DNA of 64,000 bases from CAZIOH01 sp964540815 (GTDB taxonomy: Bacteria > Myxococcota_A > Polyangia > Fen-1088): assembly GCA_964540815.1 (NCBI GenBank), contig CAZIOH010000013.1, positions 1-64,000 of the forward strand. Direction: 5' to 3'. A program made the position numbers and the translations under genes. The notes beneath the pieces are model-generated. The model had not been told where the DNA came from, searched no databases, and worked only from the letters and a program-made list of their open reading frames with translations. Numbering within the stretch: position 1 is the stretch's first letter; each line of letters begins with the position of its first letter. Below, piece after piece: positions 7,319 to 16,592 of the stretch.

Positions 7319-9109
7319 ATGCGGAAGGACACCGTGGTTCGCGGGCTCGCAGTGGCCGCATTGGTGATCGCGGCCGGATGCACGGGCTCGGTGAACACCA
7401 AGACCGGCGGCGGGACCGGCAGCTCCAGCTCGAATGGAAACACCCCTGGGGGAGCGACCAGTAGCAACAACGGTGGCGGCGCTTCCAGCACCCCCGGCGC
7501 GGCGGGAGCGGGTACGTCGGCCAACGTCGGGAGCGATCCTGCTCCCAGCAAGGTGCCGATCGGCACCATCGCGCCCACCACCACGCTCGACTCCGGGCGC
7601 GTGCCGATCCGCCAGCTCAATGATGCCGAGTACAACAACACGGTGCGTGACCTGCTCGGCACGACGCTGACCCCGGCCGACAAGTTTCCAGGTGACATCG
7701 CCACCGACGGCTTCGACAACATCGGCTCGGTGGCCGTGGTCTCGGACCTGCTGCTCGAGCAGGCCGAGACCGCCGCGGGACAGCTGGCCGACGAGCTCCT
7801 GGCACGACCGAAGACCGATCCGCTGCGCGCGAAGATCCTGCTCTGCGAGCCCACCACGGCGAACCTGTCGACCTGCATGACGCAGATCCTGACCGCGTTC
7901 ATGAAGAGCGCCTATCGCCGCCCGGTGACGACGGCCGAGGTCATGGACAACGTCTCGCTCGCGACCACCATCGCCACCTCCGCCGGCGACCCGATGCGCG
8001 GCGTGAACGCGGCCATCAAGGCGGTCTTGCTCTCCCCGAACTTCCTCTACCACGTCGAGATCGGGAACCCCGCGTCGACCGCGGCCGCCAAGATCTCCGA
8101 CTACGAGCTGGCCAGTCGGCTCTCGTACTTCCTGTGGTCGAGCATGCCGGACACGACCCTGATGGCCGCGGCAGACGCGGGCAAGCTGACCCCGGCAGGG
8201 GCGGACTACACCGCGCAGATCACGCGGATGCTGGCCGACCCGAAGTCTCAGGCCTTCATCGACAACTTCGCGGGGCAGTGGCTGGGGGGACGGGATGCGA
8301 CCATGGTCGCGCCCGATCCCACGACCTTCCCGACCTTCGACGACGCGCTCCTCAAGTCCATCCCCCAGGAGACGGGGGCTTTCTTCGCGGCGCTGATCAA
8401 GAACGCCGCTCCCCTCACGGACCTGGTGAACGCCAACTACGGCTACGTCAACGATCGGCTGGCCAAGTTCTACGGGATTCCTGGCGGCATGACGACCTTC
8501 ACCAAGGTCAGCCTGGCCGGGACCCAGCGGCTCGGAGGCATCCTGACCCAGGAGACCTTCTTGACCGTCACCTCGTATCCGACCCGCACCTCGCCGGTCA
8601 AACGCGGCAACTACGTGCTCGAGCGCCTGCTGTGTGATCCGACGCCGACCCCGCCCGACAACGTGCCTCCACTGGTTCAGCCCACCTCGACCTCGGGCCT
8701 GACCGGCCGAGCGGCCCTCGAGGCCCATCGCCAGAGCCCGGTGTGCATGAGCTGCCACGCCACCATCGATCCGCTGGGGCTCCCGTTCGAGAACTTCGAC
8801 GCCATCGGCGCTTACCGGACCATGGAGAACGGATCCCCCATCGACGCCACCACCATGCTCAAGGATGGGACGATGATCAACGGGGTGAGCCAGCTCGCGA
8901 CGCTGATCGCAGGCGACAAGCGCTTCACCCGGTGCGTGACCAAGCAGGCCATGACCTACGGCGTGACGCGTCCGTTTGACGCGATGGACTCGCTCGCGTA
9001 CGTCGCTGGCATCGCGGACCCGCTCATGGGCAAGGGCACCTGGCCCGACCTGCTCACCAAGGTCGCCACCAGCGAGGCCTTCCTCACCCGGCGTGGAGAA
9101 GCGCCCTAG
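7319..9109 (+). CDS. DUF1592-family haem-motif lipoprotein (pair A)
   Basis: This 596-aa lipoprotein has signal peptide residues 1-20, lipid-anchor Cys21 (VIAAGC) and a Ser/Gly/Asn linker to about 90. The family domains then follow in order. DUF1587 (LNDAEYNNTVRDLLG, from about 95), DUF1595 (AYRRPVTTAEV), DUF1592 (YELASRLSYFLWSSMPD), DUF1588 with one CxxCH motif (CMSCH, 476-480) followed by DPLGLPFENFD, and DUF1585 at the C-terminus. The CxxCH implies one covalently bound c-type haem outside the cytoplasm. The architecture is known from Planctomycetes and Myxococcota; its reaction is not established. The next gene, 59 bp on, is its usual DUF1552 partner. Confidence 0.9.
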   Translation: MRKDTVVRGLAVAALVIAAGCTGSVNTKTGGGTGSSSSNGNTPGGATSSNNGGGASSTPGAAGAGTSANVGSDPAPSKVPIGTIAPTTTLDSGRVPIRQLNDAEYNNTVRDLLGTTLTPADKFPGDIATDGFDNIGSVAVVSDLLLEQAETAAGQLADELLARPKTDPLRAKILLCEPTTANLSTCMTQILTAFMKSAYRRPVTTAEVMDNVSLATTIATSAGDPMRGVNAAIKAVLLSPNFLYHVEIGNPASTAAAKISDYELASRLSYFLWSSMPDTTLMAAADAGKLTPAGADYTAQITRMLADPKSQAFIDNFAGQWLGGRDATMVAPDPTTFPTFDDALLKSIPQETGAFFAALIKNAAPLTDLVNANYGYVNDRLAKFYGIPGGMTTFTKVSLAGTQRLGGILTQETFLTVTSYPTRTSPVKRGNYVLERLLCDPTPTPPDNVPPLVQPTSTSGLTGRAALEAHRQSPVCMSCHATIDPLGLPFENFDAIGAYRTMENGSPIDATTMLKDGTMINGVSQLATLIAGDKRFTRCVTKQAMTYGVTRPFDAMDSLAYVAGIADPLMGKGTWPDLLTKVATSEAFLTRRGEAP

Positions 9110-9168
9110 GCGAACGCCAGAGATCCCAAGCCGAGTCCACGGATATACATCAGCAGCGGAGACCAACC

Positions 9169-10590
9169 ATGAGGCCACAGCACTCCCGTCGACTGTTTCT
9201 CGGCACCGCCGCCGTCACGGTGTCCTTGCCGTTCCTTCCTTCGGCCCTCTGGACCCGTCGGGCGGGAGCCGCGGGCGCCACGCCGGCTCGCCGCTTCATG
9301 GCCTGGTTCGTCCCGAACGGTTTCAACATGCCGGACTGGACGCCGTCGGTGGGAAGCACCGCCGGCACCACCGCCTGGAAGGCGACCACCATCTCGACGC
9401 CGCTCGAGCCGATCCGCAACAAGGTCCTGATCCTGACCGGCCTCGATGGACAGGCCACCACCATGCCGAACCGCCCCCCGGGGGACCACGGCGGCGGCAC
9501 CGGGATCTTCCTCAACATGATCCCGGTGAACGGGCACGAGACCGACAAGACCCGGGTCAGCCTCGACCAGGTGCTGCTCCCGGCCCTGAATGGAACCGCG
9601 CCGCCCATCATCCCGTCGCTGCAGATTGGTCTGCAGGGGGACAACGGCCTCTGCGACCGGACGTCGTGCGACTTCTCGCGGGCGATCTCGTGGACCGGTG
9701 GCAATCCGATGCCGAACATCTACGACCCGCAGCAGCTCTTCGACAAGATGTTCGCGGGGTACATGCCCGGCGCCAGCTCGACCGACGCCGCGCAACGCCT
9801 GGCCGAGCGCACCAGCGTGCTCGATCGGGTCACGGCGCAGGCCCAGGCGCTGCAGGCCAAGCTCAGCACCTCGGACAAGGCCAAGCTCGACCAGTACCTG
9901 ACCTCGATCCGGGCGCTCGAGACCCGCCTCAAGGCCATCTCGACCAGCAGCCTGAGCTGCACGCCCCCGGCGCGGCCGGCCATGTCTCCTCCGCTCAACT
10001 TCGATCGCGGCATCACGCCGAGCAGCATCATCTCGGATCACCTGCCGACCTTCGTCGACCTGATGGCCCTGGCCTTCCAGTGCGACATCACCCGCTCGAT
10101 CACCTTCATGCTCGGCAATGGCACCAGCAACAACGACTACCAGTTCGTGGTCGGCAGCTCGGCCCCACACCACGGGACGTCTCACCACGGCGGCAACGCC
10201 GCTCAGCTCGCCAAGTTGACCAAGATCGACACCTACGAGATCACGCAGATCGCCAGCTTGCTGATGAAGCTGGACCAGGCGGTCGAGTCCGACGGGAAGA
10301 CCGTCCTCGACCACACCACGTTCTACATGGGCAGCGACATCGGGGATGGGAACACCCACAACCACTGGGATCAGCCGGTTCTGCTCGCCGGTGGCGCGAG
10401 CGGCAAGCTCAAGATCGATGGGCGCCACATCAACTACATCCCGCAGATGACGTTCCCGCGGCCGCTGGTCGGCCCGCAGGGAGGGCCGGACACCGGCCGC
10501 ATCCACATCTCGATCCTGCAGGCGCACGGGATGATGGTGAACCAGTTCGGTGTGGTCACCGGCGGTCCCCTCGCAGAGATCATGGCCTGA
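9169..10590 (+). CDS. DUF1552 Tat-exported protein (pair A)
   Basis: The 473-aa protein begins with a twin-arginine signal (SRRLFLG, then a hydrophobic stretch), so it is exported folded, usually with a cofactor or metal bound. The body matches DUF1552 proteins: MAWFVPNGFNMPDW near the N-terminus, PPGDHGGGTGIFL, and SDIGDGNTHNHWDQPVLLAGG near the C-terminus, whose Asp and His residues look like metal ligands. DUF1552 is thought to belong with DUF1501-like alkaline-phosphatase-superfamily proteins, but the activity is unknown. GGAGACC lies before the ATG. It is co-directional with and 59 bp from the DUF1592 gene; the pairing recurs at 38395-41621. Confidence 0.88.
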   Translation: MRPQHSRRLFLGTAAVTVSLPFLPSALWTRRAGAAGATPARRFMAWFVPNGFNMPDWTPSVGSTAGTTAWKATTISTPLEPIRNKVLILTGLDGQATTMPNRPPGDHGGGTGIFLNMIPVNGHETDKTRVSLDQVLLPALNGTAPPIIPSLQIGLQGDNGLCDRTSCDFSRAISWTGGNPMPNIYDPQQLFDKMFAGYMPGASSTDAAQRLAERTSVLDRVTAQAQALQAKLSTSDKAKLDQYLTSIRALETRLKAISTSSLSCTPPARPAMSPPLNFDRGITPSSIISDHLPTFVDLMALAFQCDITRSITFMLGNGTSNNDYQFVVGSSAPHHGTSHHGGNAAQLAKLTKIDTYEITQIASLLMKLDQAVESDGKTVLDHTTFYMGSDIGDGNTHNHWDQPVLLAGGASGKLKIDGRHINYIPQMTFPRPLVGPQGGPDTGRIHISILQAHGMMVNQFGVVTGGPLAEIMA

Positions 10591-10638
10591 CCCCAAACGC
10601 TCGACCCATCGTCCCCGACCTCGACAGGAGATCCCCAG

Positions 10639-11751
10639 ATGCCCAAACTCCCCCTCGTTCGCTGGCGCTCCGCCCTTGCGGCCGCCTGTCTCGTCTCGCT
10701 CGGCTCCGCGTGCAGCAGCAGCTCGGATGCGCCGACTGGAAGCGGTGGCGGCACCATGCAGGTTCAAACCGGGAGCGGGGGCGCAACCCAGACCGGCGGT
10801 GGCAACTCGAGCGGAGGAAGCTTCGGGAGCGGTGGGCAATTCACCACACCGTCGAGTGGGGGGAGCCCGGGCTCGAGCTCGGGGGGCGCCGCGAGCGGCG
10901 GGGTGACCGGTTCGGGGGGCTCCGCCGATGGAACGGGGGGCGCCAAGGCGACCGGGAGTGGCGGCGGAACGGCCACCGGGATGGCCGGCTCGTCGGCCAC
11001 CGGATCGGGCGGCGCCGCGGCTCCACCTCCGGGAGGCATGGCGGGCGCAGGTGGTCCATCGCTCTGTCCGGTAGCGGGAACCGTGATCTGCGACGGCTTC
11101 GAAGGCGCGGCTCCCGGAGCAGCGACGAGTGACTTCACGACGGACGGAACCGCCCCGGTCGTCGACACGACGAAGGCATACCGTGGCACCAAGTCCATCA
11201 AGTTCTCCGGTGCCGCGATGTCGTACATCACGACCACCAAGCCGTTCACGGGCATGTCCAAGATGACCAACAACGACTTCTGGGGTCGCTACTTCATCTT
11301 CGACAACTGGGCAGCGGCCGACGTCCCCACCTCCCATGCCGTCTACGGCACGCTCTCCGGGACCGGGACGCCAGGGGACGGAATGTTCCACTTCGTTGGT
11401 GGCTCTCGTGGAAAGCTGCAAGCGGAGATCCGCAACGCCGGTGACTCGTACACAGACAACATGCAAAAACCGGCGGCCACTGACCCAAGCTTCCCGACCT
11501 CGGCGGACGGCTGGCAGTGCTGGGAGTTCCACGTCCAGCCGGACGACTCGTTCGACTTCTACATCAACGGCACGGAAGTCACCGAGATGAAGATCACCGC
11601 GGGCAAGGCCAACATGAGCGGCATGAGCTTCTCGCCCCTCCCGCTGATCAACAAGATGCAGATCGGCTGGCAGTACTTCGGCAGCGCCATGAACCAGGGC
11701 TGGATCGACGAGGTGGCCGTGGGCCCGAATCGCATCCCCTGCGGAAGCTGA
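10639..11751 (+). CDS. Lipoprotein with concanavalin-like (Cip1-type) domain
   Basis: This 370-aa protein has signal peptide and lipobox LGSAC (Cys25), then a Gly/Ser linker to about 140. A beta-rich domain starts at VICDGFEG and includes GTKSIKFSG, FWGRYFIFD, WQCWEFHVQPDDSFDFYING and GWIDEVAVGPNRIPC. This pattern resembles concanavalin-like Cip1/polysaccharide-lyase-like modules that bind or act on polysaccharide; catalysis cannot be read from sequence. It follows the DUF1552 gene by 48 bp with AGGAGAT before the ATG, so it is probably the third gene of that operon. Confidence 0.6.
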   Translation: MPKLPLVRWRSALAAACLVSLGSACSSSSDAPTGSGGGTMQVQTGSGGATQTGGGNSSGGSFGSGGQFTTPSSGGSPGSSSGGAASGGVTGSGGSADGTGGAKATGSGGGTATGMAGSSATGSGGAAAPPPGGMAGAGGPSLCPVAGTVICDGFEGAAPGAATSDFTTDGTAPVVDTTKAYRGTKSIKFSGAAMSYITTTKPFTGMSKMTNNDFWGRYFIFDNWAAADVPTSHAVYGTLSGTGTPGDGMFHFVGGSRGKLQAEIRNAGDSYTDNMQKPAATDPSFPTSADGWQCWEFHVQPDDSFDFYINGTEVTEMKITAGKANMSGMSFSPLPLINKMQIGWQYFGSAMNQGWIDEVAVGPNRIPCGS

Positions 11752-11772
11752 GCTCCCAGCTCACGCGCGGGT

Positions 11773-13086
11773 TCAGGGGGCGGTGCGGGCGCAGCGGAAG
11801 CCGCGGTCGTTGACGGGGTAGCCGGCGGTGAATGCGAGGCGGGAGGCGCTGCGCAGGAACGTGGCGTCGTTGTCGAAGCCGCCGCCGCGGAAGACGCGGC
11901 CGGCCAGGCCGTCGGTCGCGGTGGGGGAGCAGTTGTCGCAAGGAGCGGAGGTGTAGGGGGCGTAAAAGTCGAGGACCCACTCCCAGACGCTGCCGGCCAG
12001 ATCGCGATGACCCCAGCGACCCGCGCCGCCGGGGAGGCTCCCGGCCACCGGGAGATCGGCGCCCACCGCGCTGCAGGCTGGGTTACCGTCGAAGAGGCAC
12101 GCGTAGACGGCGAGGGTGGGGTTGGGGGCCTGGTCGCCCCAGGGATAAGGCCGCTGCTCGGCACCGCCCGCTGCGGCGAACTCCCATTCGGCCTCGGTGG
12201 GCAGGCGCTTGCCCTCGGCGGCGCAGAAGGCGAAGGCCTCGTACCACCCCACGCAGGTGATGGGCCTCGCATCGGAGGGCCCGGCCTTGCTGGTCCAGGT
12301 GCCACCGCACTCGGCGATGGCGAAGGCGAAGTCGCTGGAGCTCCCGGGCAGGTAATTGTTCCAGTCGGCGTTCCAGCCGCTGCCCGGGACCAGTGGATGG
12401 GCGCCCGCACCCGGTTCGGGAGGGATGCCGGTGTAGCCCGCGATGTACTTGCGCATGCGCCCGACCGTCACCTCGTATGCGTCGAGGTAGAACGACGCCA
12501 CCGTGGCCATGTGGGGGGGCACCTCGTTGTCGTCGCCCAGCCCGGCGGGCGTGCCGGCCACGAAGGTCCCACCCGGAACCAGGAGCTCGTCGGAGCAGGT
12601 GCCGCTCACGCCGTCCACCCCACAGGCATGGGGACCAACGGCGATGGGCAGGACGCTCTGCCCAATTTGCGTGAGGCCCCCGACCTCGATGGCCTCGAGC
12701 GAGACGGTGAAGGTCCCGATGCGGGTCGGGGTGAACGAGACGCGCGTGGCGTCGGGGCTGGGATCGATGCCGAGGTACGCGCCGTCGGGATCCTTCGCGT
12801 TCCAGAAGAACGTCACGGGGGCGCCGTCGGGATCGAAGCTGCCCTCAGCGCTGAGGTAGACCGTCTCGCCGGGGGCGGGGCCGTCGGCGGCCGGCATCCC
12901 CATGGTGTAGGGATAGTCGGCGTCGCTGGTCGGCGTCTTGGTCTGGTAGGAGATCTTGGCGATCGGCGTCTGCGTCCCACCCGCCATCGCGCCGTCCGGA
13001 GCGGTGACCACCGCGTCCGGCTTCGCCTGGCCACAGCCGGATACCCCGAGCGCCGCCGCCACCGCCACAGCCGCCGCCTTCACCAT
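11773..13086 (-). CDS. SUMF1-fold (FGE-like) lipoprotein with PKD-like domain, lacking FGE cysteines
   Basis: This 437-aa lipoprotein has lipobox GVSGC at about 18. A PKD-like beta domain (GSFDPDGAPVTFFWNAKDPDG) covers about 40-140. A formylglycine-generating-enzyme-sulfatase fold follows: VPGGTFVAGTP, FYLDAYEVTVGRMRKYI, CVGWYEAFAFCAAEGKRLPTEAEWEFAA, WGHRDLAGSVWEWVLDF and DRGFRCART. Oxygen-dependent FGEs carry a Cys pair in the GGSY..C....C region; here that stretch reads GGGFDNDATFLRSASR without Cys. It is therefore probably a binding or structural SUMF1-fold protein. Its ATG overlaps the stop of the pectate lyase gene (ATGGTGA), implying coupled translation. Confidence 0.82.
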   Translation of the reverse strand: MVKAAAVAVAAALGVSGCGQAKPDAVVTAPDGAMAGGTQTPIAKISYQTKTPTSDADYPYTMGMPAADGPAPGETVYLSAEGSFDPDGAPVTFFWNAKDPDGAYLGIDPSPDATRVSFTPTRIGTFTVSLEAIEVGGLTQIGQSVLPIAVGPHACGVDGVSGTCSDELLVPGGTFVAGTPAGLGDDNEVPPHMATVASFYLDAYEVTVGRMRKYIAGYTGIPPEPGAGAHPLVPGSGWNADWNNYLPGSSSDFAFAIAECGGTWTSKAGPSDARPITCVGWYEAFAFCAAEGKRLPTEAEWEFAAAGGAEQRPYPWGDQAPNPTLAVYACLFDGNPACSAVGADLPVAGSLPGGAGRWGHRDLAGSVWEWVLDFYAPYTSAPCDNCSPTATDGLAGRVFRGGGFDNDATFLRSASRLAFTAGYPVNDRGFRCARTAP

Positions 13087-14300
13087 ATGGGGCGCGCGCA
13101 GCTCGTGACCACGCCCCTGAGGTTCGCCGAGCCGTCGGTCGGGTCGGCGAGATACTTGTACGGCAGCTGATTCTGGGGATCCCACGGCGCCGTGGTGTTG
13201 ATGACGTTCGCGCCCTTGATGTTGATGAACTGGTTGGTGTTGCCGTTGAGGGCCACCGCCCCCTGGTAAGGATCGTCGTAGGCGGTGGTGATCGGGACCT
13301 TGACCGTGTCGAAGATGTTCCCCTCGACCAGGACCGTGGCATACATCTGCGAGATGATCCCGGTGTCGACGTCCTCGAAGACGTTGTTGTAGACGTGAAC
13401 CGTCCCGAACCTGACCCGCGGGTTGTAGGTACCGGCCAGGTTGAAGTAGTTGTGGTGGTAGGTGACGGTCAGGTGATTCCGGTCCTCGACGGCCCCGGCG
13501 TCGGACGCGGTGTGCCCGACCAGGGTCGGATGCCAGTTGTCGTGCAGGTTGTTCCACGAGATCGTGACGTCGTCCGAGGCGTGGACCACGTCGATGAGAT
13601 CGTCGTACACCCCGGCGTCGGCGGGTTGCAGGCGATCGCTGAAGAAGTCGCAGTGATCCACCCAGACGTGATCGGAGTGCTGGATGGTGACGCAATCCCC
13701 CTGGTCGTGCGGCACCTTCTGGATCACCAGCTGGCGGATGATGACGTTGCTCGATTCATCGACCCAAAGGCCCACGGCGGTCAATCCGGCCCCCCTGGCC
13801 GTGCCCTCGATGGTCTTGTTGGAGGCGACCTTGAGGGTCGCCGTTCCGGCCGGGGCAGTGAAGTTGGTCGCGAGCTGAATCACGAGCGGGCCGGTCTGGA
13901 CGGCGTAGTCCGTCAGCTCCTGGAGGGTCGAGGCCACCACGGTGGGACCGCCGAGGCCGCCGGTCGTGCCGTTCGGCAAGGCCGCCGACGGAACCGAGGC
14001 GTAGCCCGCGGGCGCAGGAGCGAGGGGGGGACAGACCACGGGGGTGGGCTCGCTCGGGAGAGCGTCGACCGGCGTCTGGGCGTCGACGGCCGGCATGGCC
14101 GCGTCCGCTCCCGCATCTGGCACCGGCGGCAACGGGACGTCGACGACCCCGCCGGCATCGAAGAACCCGACCGAGAGCAGGCGGGACTCCCGGCACGCGA
14201 CCAGCACCACCGCGGCTCCGAGGAGCGCACCCGCTCCAGCGAGCATCCAGGGGACCATCCGGCCCCGGCCAGGGGCGCGCGCGCGACGTGTAGGTCCCAC
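13080..14300 (-). CDS. Pectate lyase (PL1 family) lipoprotein
   Basis: The product is 406 aa from GTG 14300, or 392 aa from ATG 14258, which gives a more compact signal peptide ending LVAC. A Pro/Asp/Ala linker precedes a right-handed beta-helix: SNKTIEGTARGAGLT, VWVDHCDFFSD, YDDLIDV, SWNNLHDNWHPTLVG, TYHHNYF and NPRVRFGTVHVYNN. WVDHCD, DDLID and PRVRFG match the calcium-binding and catalytic-Arg regions of PL1 pectate lyases, which cleave polygalacturonate by calcium-dependent beta-elimination. It would act at the cell surface. It is the first gene of a two-gene operon with the SUMF1-fold protein and is divergent from the receptor kinase. Confidence 0.88.
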   Translation of the reverse strand: MGPTRRARAPGRGRMVPWMLAGAGALLGAAVVLVACRESRLLSVGFFDAGGVVDVPLPPVPDAGADAAMPAVDAQTPVDALPSEPTPVVCPPLAPAPAGYASVPSAALPNGTTGGLGGPTVVASTLQELTDYAVQTGPLVIQLATNFTAPAGTATLKVASNKTIEGTARGAGLTAVGLWVDESSNVIIRQLVIQKVPHDQGDCVTIQHSDHVWVDHCDFFSDRLQPADAGVYDDLIDVVHASDDVTISWNNLHDNWHPTLVGHTASDAGAVEDRNHLTVTYHHNYFNLAGTYNPRVRFGTVHVYNNVFEDVDTGIISQMYATVLVEGNIFDTVKVPITTAYDDPYQGAVALNGNTNQFINIKGANVINTTAPWDPQNQLPYKYLADPTDGSANLRGVVTSCARPIW

Positions 14301-14513
14301 CCGTTCATTCTACCCGGACTTCTCTCGGCACCAACCGCGACGGCCAGGCCCGTGACGCGCTCCCCGCGGCTGCCGCGGCACCCCTTCAGTTCACCCGCAC
14401 GCACGCCGATGGACAGGGGATCTCATGACCACGGTCGCGCCGAGCTTCGCCTGTCGCCCTTGCCGCGGGCGCAATCGGGGCCGGTGCTTGCGCGCTCGCG
14501 CTCAGGACCGCCC

Positions 14514-16592
14514 ATGACCCGGCGGCACCGCGTCGGGCTCGTGCTGCTCGTCATGGCCGCCGCCGCCGGCCTGCTGGCCAGCCGCGAGGAGATGTCGCGC
14601 CGCGAGGCCGCCGTCCGCTACGCGGCAGCGCTCCACGCCTCGGGCGAGGCCCGGCTGCGCCAGCGCGCCGAACAGGAAGAGCTGACCGACCGGGCATTGA
14701 CGGCGGCACAAACCCCCGACTTGGTGGCGGCCATCGGCCCCCATCTTCTCGACGGACCCACGCTGGCCGAACAGCTCCGCGGTCAGGACTGGTGGCGCGG
14801 GGTGCGCGCCACCTTCAGCCTGACCCGCATCGTGCTCGGGACCGAGCTGTGGGCCGCCGTCGGGAGCCCCGATCCGGGCACGCTCGATCGCGCCGTGGTC
14901 TCGCTGGCGCGGAAACAACAGGTCGCGAGCGTGGTCGCGCAGATCGGGGGGCGCCCTTGCTACCTGATCGCCGCGCGCCTGCCGGTCACGACCGACGGGC
15001 AGCCGGTGCTGGTGCTGGGCAAGCGCGTCGATCCGGTGTTGTGGGCGGCCTCGTCCCCACCCGCGCCGCTCCCCGAACGGGCGCCGGCCGATCCGGTGTT
15101 CCTGTTCCTCGAGGCGGCGGGGCTCTTCGGCCTGACCGGTCTCGTCCTGGTTGGGGGTGGCCGCCCGGAGCGCGTCGTCACCGAGCCCGTGCCCCCCGAG
15201 AAGACCACCCGCGACGTCGGCCACGTGTGGGCCGACTTCGACGTGCCCGCGCCTGTCGCGAGGCCCGCGCGCGGAAGCCTGGACGACGACCGCCGGCACC
15301 GCCCGGTCGATGACCACCCGGGCCATGATCGACGCACGCCGAGCACGACCGAGGTCACCCTCGAGGCCGTCATAGACACGGGGGGCGACACCGGGCGCGA
15401 GGCGAGGGTGCTGGCGTCCACCGAACGCGGTGGTCCGCCCGGCCGAGCGAGCGCTCCGCCACGGCCCATACCGAGCCTGGTGGCGCCTCCATCTCCCGCG
15501 CTGTCCGCACCACCCGGTGCAGCGCGCTCCGGAGCCGCCTTGGCCCTCGCCCCGTCGGCGCAGCCGCCACCGGCCACCCCCGCCGCATCGGCCACCCCGG
15601 TGCCCGCGGGGCCGCCCCGGCATCCGAGCGTACCAGGCGGAGTTCCCATCCCGGGCCATGGTCAGCCTGGGAGCGCGTTCGGCCGCTATCAGCTCCTCGA
15701 CCGGCTGGGCGAGGGCGGGATGGCCGAGATCTTCACCGCGGTGGCGCACGGGGTGGAAGGCTTCAGCCGGGTGTTCGTGCTCAAGCGCCTGCGTCCCGAG
15801 CTCGCCCGCGACAAGGAGGCCATCGGTCAGTTCATCGACGAGGCCCGGATGCAGGCCAGCCTCGTGCACTCGAACATCGTCCCCGTGTTCGACTTCGGTC
15901 GGGTGGCCGAGGAATACTTCATGACCCAGGAGTACATCGTGGGCCGGGACCTGATCCGCATCATCGCGCGCAACTACGAGCACGGACAGCGGACGCTGGA
16001 TCCTCGGTTCGCCTACTACGTGACCCACGAGACGCTCGAGGCGCTGGAGTACGCGCACTCGAAGAAGGACCGTCAGGGGCAGGCGCTCGGCATCGTCCAC
16101 CGGGACGTCTCGGCGGGGAACATCCTGGTGTCGGCCCGTGGCGAGGTGAAGCTTTCCGACTTCGGGATCGTCAAGTCCAACCGCCGGGTCACGCGGACCC
16201 AGGTCGGGATGGTCAAGGGCAACGCCAACTTCATGTCTCCCGAGCAGGCCCGCGGGCAGGAGGTCGATGCCCGAAGCGACCTGTTCTCGATCGCGCTCGT
16301 GCTCTACTACTGCCTGACCAACCAGCTGCTCTACGACGGCGACAACGATCTCGAGGTGCTCTACAAGGCCGCGAGTGGGCCCACCGCCGAGGACCTGCAG
16401 GCCATCCGGAGGTTGCCGGCCCCCGCGCGGGACGTGCTCGCGCGCGCGCTGGCCGTCGACCCGAACGCGCGCTATCAGACCGCGACCGAGTTCGCTGCGG
16501 CGCTGGCGCCATTCATCAACGGCGCCAAGAACGAAGCCGCCCGCCTGATGCAGGTCCTGTTCGGCGAAGAGCTGGGCGAAGAAGCGGCGTAG
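14514..16592 (+). CDS. Membrane receptor-type Ser/Thr protein kinase
   Basis: This 692-aa protein has TM segments at about 6-22 and 193-215 that bracket an extracytoplasmic domain of about 170 residues, a plausible sensor. A Pro/Ala-rich juxtamembrane linker runs to about 385. The C-terminal Hanks-type kinase domain contains GEGGMAEIF (glycine loop), Lys424 in VFVLKRL, HRDVSAGN (His529), SDFGIVKS and SPEQARG, so all catalytic residues are present. The HRDVS variant is common in myxobacterial kinases. The sensor is N-terminal, the reverse of the common PknB layout with an extracellular C-terminus. The usual HRDLKxxN lysine is replaced by Ser. Ligand and substrates are unknown. Confidence 0.88.
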   Translation: MTRRHRVGLVLLVMAAAAGLLASREEMSRREAAVRYAAALHASGEARLRQRAEQEELTDRALTAAQTPDLVAAIGPHLLDGPTLAEQLRGQDWWRGVRATFSLTRIVLGTELWAAVGSPDPGTLDRAVVSLARKQQVASVVAQIGGRPCYLIAARLPVTTDGQPVLVLGKRVDPVLWAASSPPAPLPERAPADPVFLFLEAAGLFGLTGLVLVGGGRPERVVTEPVPPEKTTRDVGHVWADFDVPAPVARPARGSLDDDRRHRPVDDHPGHDRRTPSTTEVTLEAVIDTGGDTGREARVLASTERGGPPGRASAPPRPIPSLVAPPSPALSAPPGAARSGAALALAPSAQPPPATPAASATPVPAGPPRHPSVPGGVPIPGHGQPGSAFGRYQLLDRLGEGGMAEIFTAVAHGVEGFSRVFVLKRLRPELARDKEAIGQFIDEARMQASLVHSNIVPVFDFGRVAEEYFMTQEYIVGRDLIRIIARNYEHGQRTLDPRFAYYVTHETLEALEYAHSKKDRQGQALGIVHRDVSAGNILVSARGEVKLSDFGIVKSNRRVTRTQVGMVKGNANFMSPEQARGQEVDARSDLFSIALVLYYCLTNQLLYDGDNDLEVLYKAASGPTAEDLQAIRRLPAPARDVLARALAVDPNARYQTATEFAAALAPFINGAKNEAARLMQVLFGEELGEEAA

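Noticed and set aside
13395..14513. Extension of the kinase frame 1.1 kb upstream
   Set aside because: It would run antisense to the pectate lyase. ATG 14514 directly precedes the first TM segment.
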